Made by a program: the position numbers and the translations under genes. From CBDTYW01 sp965364735 (lineage in GTDB: Bacteria; Actinomycetota; Nitriliruptoria; Nitriliruptorales; Nitriliruptoraceae), in NCBI GenBank assembly GCA_965364735.1, contig CBDTYW010000234.1, positions 1-5,832 of the forward strand: 5,832 nucleotides of DNA, in the 5' to 3' direction. The notes under the pieces are model-generated. The model was not told where the DNA came from and searched no databases. It was given only the letters and a program-made list of their open reading frames with translations. Positions 4,051 through 5,832 of the stretch are shown here, one piece after another (the stretch's first letter is position 1; each line of letters starts with the position of its first letter).

Positions 4051-5832
4051 TCACTGGTAGCTGATGAGGACGGGTTGGGGGTCGATGGCGAGGGTGCCGG
4101 CGGGGGAGAGGGTGGGGGTGTCCTCGTCGTAGAAGTTCTTCCATCCCCACCAGAAGTCGCCGGGCTCGTTGACGACGACGTCGTACGTCCCGTACTTCGA
4201 GCCGACCGGACCCTGGCCGTCCATGTGGATGTTGATCGCGACCTCGGGCGGCGTCTTGATGCCATCGCGGCCGCCGCGGATCATCGACGTGCGGAACTGG
4301 TGGATGGTGAGGAGCTTCTGGGGGAGGTTCTCCTCGCGGACGAGATCCGCCATCCAGTCGACGACGGAGTTGACCTCGTCCACGGTGACGTGGCCGATCG
4401 TGACGAGGTGCCGCTCGTTCGGGCCGAGCCTCCACTCAGGGTCGAGCGCCAGGCCGACGTTCGGACGCAGCAGCGCCTCTTCGTAGCGCTTGGCCTGCGT
4501 GAGGTAGTCGGTGCGTCCCGGCTGCAGGTCGAGGATCACGTAGATCCCCTGAGCCTCCGCCGCGTCGATCCAGCCCAGGAGCCGGTCCATCGAGGTCTCT
4601 CGCGAGTAGTCGCCGTCCTCACCCGCCTCGGCCGCGGCGACCGTGGTGATGAGGTCCCACGCCGGCATCACCTGGAGGGTGCCGTCGTCGTAGTCCGCGG
4701 CGACCTTCTTCGTGCGCTCGCCGGCGCGCTCAGGGTTCTGCTCGCCGAGGACGCCGAGGCTCGGGGACACGAAGTTGCCGTAGAGCGCGACCATCCGACG
4801 CTCGTCGAACACGAGGTGGCCGCCGCCGAAGAGCTGCGGGGCGTCGAGCGCCATCGTCATCATGCGTTCTGCGTCGTCATCCGGGGCCTCGGCGGCCAAG
4901 GTGACGACGGCCGCGTCCGCGTCGCGTGTGGTGAGCGCCTCCCACGAGGAGGACCGACGTCGGGGGTCGACGGGATCGAGCAGGACGACGCGTTCGTGAC
5001 GCGCGATCGCGGTGGCCGTCGCTGCGGTGACCTCGGGCTCGGACGGGTCGACGATCCAGACGGCGTCACCGCGGTGCCCGACCTGCAGCAGGGCGTGCAG
5101 CGCGTCGACGATCGCCATGGGCTCGTCCGCGATGATCCTCGAGCCGATGCGGAGCTCGCCGTCGGCCGGGAACACCTCGGCTGGCTGCTCAGACGTCTCC
5201 GCCTCGGCGTCGGCGGGGTCCACCGGCTCCGAGGTCTCGGCCGTCGGCGGGTCCTGCGTCTCACCTGGCGCGGGGGAGTCGGACGCGGATGCGGTCGGAT
5301 CGGGCTCCGTTGTCTCGACGGGCGTCGGCTCACGCTCGGGCTCGACGATCCGCACGACCTGCGCCGTGGGGTGATCGCCGATCCAGAGCTCCGCAGCTTC
5401 GCCGTCGAGGAGGATCGCCGCCTGATGTCCGGCACCGATCATGGCGACGGTCAGCAGGTCCTGTCGCCGAGCAGGCACCACGACCACGCGACGGGCGCCG
5501 ACGTGCTGCGCGACCGCTGCGGCGAGCGCCGCGCCACGACCGTCGAGGTTGGTGAGGGTCGCGGACGGCGGAACGTCGTCGCCGGTCAGCGTGACGCCGA
5601 GAGCCACGACCTCGGTGACCTCGAGCTGGGTCAGGAGCGTGATGTCGCTGGCGGACACGCCGCCTTCGGTGGCAGCGAGCACGATCCCGCCGTCTGCGAC
5701 GACCGCAGCGGCGAGCGCGCTCGCGAGCGGGTCCTCGGCGTCGACGACGGCCGCGATCGGCGCTGCATCCCAAGCCGTGCTCGCCGTGCTCGTGGCGAGC
5801 AACATCGTCAACGCGGTGGTTGAAGTCGTGCT
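4051..5832 (-). CDS. Large secreted cell-surface protein: degenerate wall-binding modules, acidic PT-rich linker, TIM-barrel-like C-terminal domain (5' partial)
   Basis: The frame is open to the right edge, so the N-terminus is probably missing. In-frame TTG (5811) and ATG (5805) codons exist but have no Shine-Dalgarno site. The first visible residues (STTSTTALTMLLATSTASTA before WDAAP) look like the core and end of a signal peptide that starts outside. Residues below count from the TTG at 5811. Residues 20-155 have a cell-wall-binding-repeat-like rhythm (DPLASALAAAVVADGGIVLA, then VTEVVALGVTLTGDDV). Residues 156-212 are a Pro/Thr/Glu/Ser-rich acidic linker. Residues 213-330 look like further degenerate wall-binding modules (ADEPMAIVDALHALL, DAVWIVDPSEPEV). 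Residues about 338-586 form a separate domain with barrel-like strands: VALYGN, GIYVILDLQPGR (422-433), VGLALDPEWRL (452-462), KLLTIHQFR (499-507), AINIHMDGQG (525-534). Asp428, Asp457, Glu459 and Asp531 are candidate acidic active-site residues. This suggests an exported glycosidase- or hydrolase-like protein held at the cell wall, but the activity is unproven. Confidence 0.75.
   Translation of the reverse strand, partial: STTSTTALTMLLATSTASTAWDAAPIAAVVDAEDPLASALAAAVVADGGIVLAATEGGVSASDITLLTQLEVTEVVALGVTLTGDDVPPSATLTNLDGRGAALAAAVAQHVGARRVVVVPARRQDLLTVAMIGAGHQAAILLDGEAAELWIGDHPTAQVVRIVEPEREPTPVETTEPDPTASASDSPAPGETQDPPTAETSEPVDPADAEAETSEQPAEVFPADGELRIGSRIIADEPMAIVDALHALLQVGHRGDAVWIVDPSEPEVTAATATAIARHERVVLLDPVDPRRRSSSWEALTTRDADAAVVTLAAEAPDDDAERMMTMALDAPQLFGGGHLVFDERRMVALYGNFVSPSLGVLGEQNPERAGERTKKVAADYDDGTLQVMPAWDLITTVAAAEAGEDGDYSRETSMDRLLGWIDAAEAQGIYVILDLQPGRTDYLTQAKRYEEALLRPNVGLALDPEWRLGPNERHLVTIGHVTVDEVNSVVDWMADLVREENLPQKLLTIHQFRTSMIRGGRDGIKTPPEVAINIHMDGQGPVGSKYGTYDVVVNEPGDFWWGWKNFYDEDTPTLSPAGTLAIDPQPVLISYQ

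Noticed and set aside
5711..5729. Overlapping palindromes GCGAGCGCGCTCGC and CGCTCGCGAGCG
   Set aside because: They fall in Ala/Leu/Ser codons of a low-complexity GC-rich stretch, where such symmetry arises easily.
5803..5811. TTG (5811) or ATG (5805) as the true start of the large secreted protein
   Set aside because: Neither has a Shine-Dalgarno site, the frame stays open to the window edge, and the visible N-terminus looks like the later part of a signal peptide. The gene is treated as 5' partial.
3586..5823. 745-codon open frame on the plus strand
   Set aside because: It lies opposite the GNAT gene and the large secreted protein. The translation is a repetitive Arg/Asp/Val/Gly mix typical of antisense frames in GC-rich DNA, while the minus strand shows real family motifs.

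Overview
The window is GC-rich (roughly two thirds or more G+C by eye) and densely coded. It uses GTG and TTG starts backed by Shine-Dalgarno sequences. It carries secreted proteins of the cell-wall-binding-repeat type together with an acyl-CoA thiolase module. This points to a high-GC actinobacterium, possibly a deep-branching lineage such as Acidimicrobiia or Nitriliruptoria. That placement is inferred from gene content and style, not from a marker gene.

Left part (1-653): two divergent genes with signal peptides and TTG starts. A truncated minus-strand gene (1-112) shows only its N-terminal export signal. A small plus-strand gene (243-614) encodes a secreted protein of about 123 residues with one cell-wall-binding-repeat-like module. 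The 130-nt spacer between them holds a strong bulged inverted repeat (133-168).

Middle part (654-3459): a two-gene minus-strand operon. The upstream gene (1865-3289) is a fusion of a ketoacyl-synthase-III/HMG-CoA-synthase-like domain with a DUF35-type zinc-ribbon/OB-fold domain. The downstream gene (654-1865) is an SCP2-type thiolase. The stop of the first and the start of the second share one base. The upstream spacer carries a perfect 7-3-7 palindrome (3338-3354) that overlaps a plausible -35 box, which looks like a repressor operator. The fusion protein seems to lack both its nucleophilic cysteine and all zinc-ribbon cysteines, while the thiolase keeps its catalytic residues. The most economical reading is an acyl-CoA thiolase working with a non-catalytic partner or scaffold, comparable to the archaeal thiolase/DUF35/HMG-CoA-synthase complex.

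Right part (3460-5832): a RimJ/RimL-like GNAT acetyltransferase (3460-4029) lies 21 nt downstream of a large secreted protein (4051 to beyond the right edge). That protein has degenerate cell-wall-binding-repeat-like modules, a Pro/Thr/Glu-rich linker and a C-terminal domain resembling a TIM-barrel hydrolase. Both are on the minus strand and may be co-transcribed. Thus a lipid/CoA operon sits between two genes for probable cell-surface proteins.

No tRNA, rRNA, CRISPR array, insertion sequence or transposase was seen. No single feature is clearly a new system. The most interesting points are the apparently pseudo-enzymatic synthase-DUF35 fusion paired with an intact thiolase, its operator, and the unusual architecture of the large surface protein.
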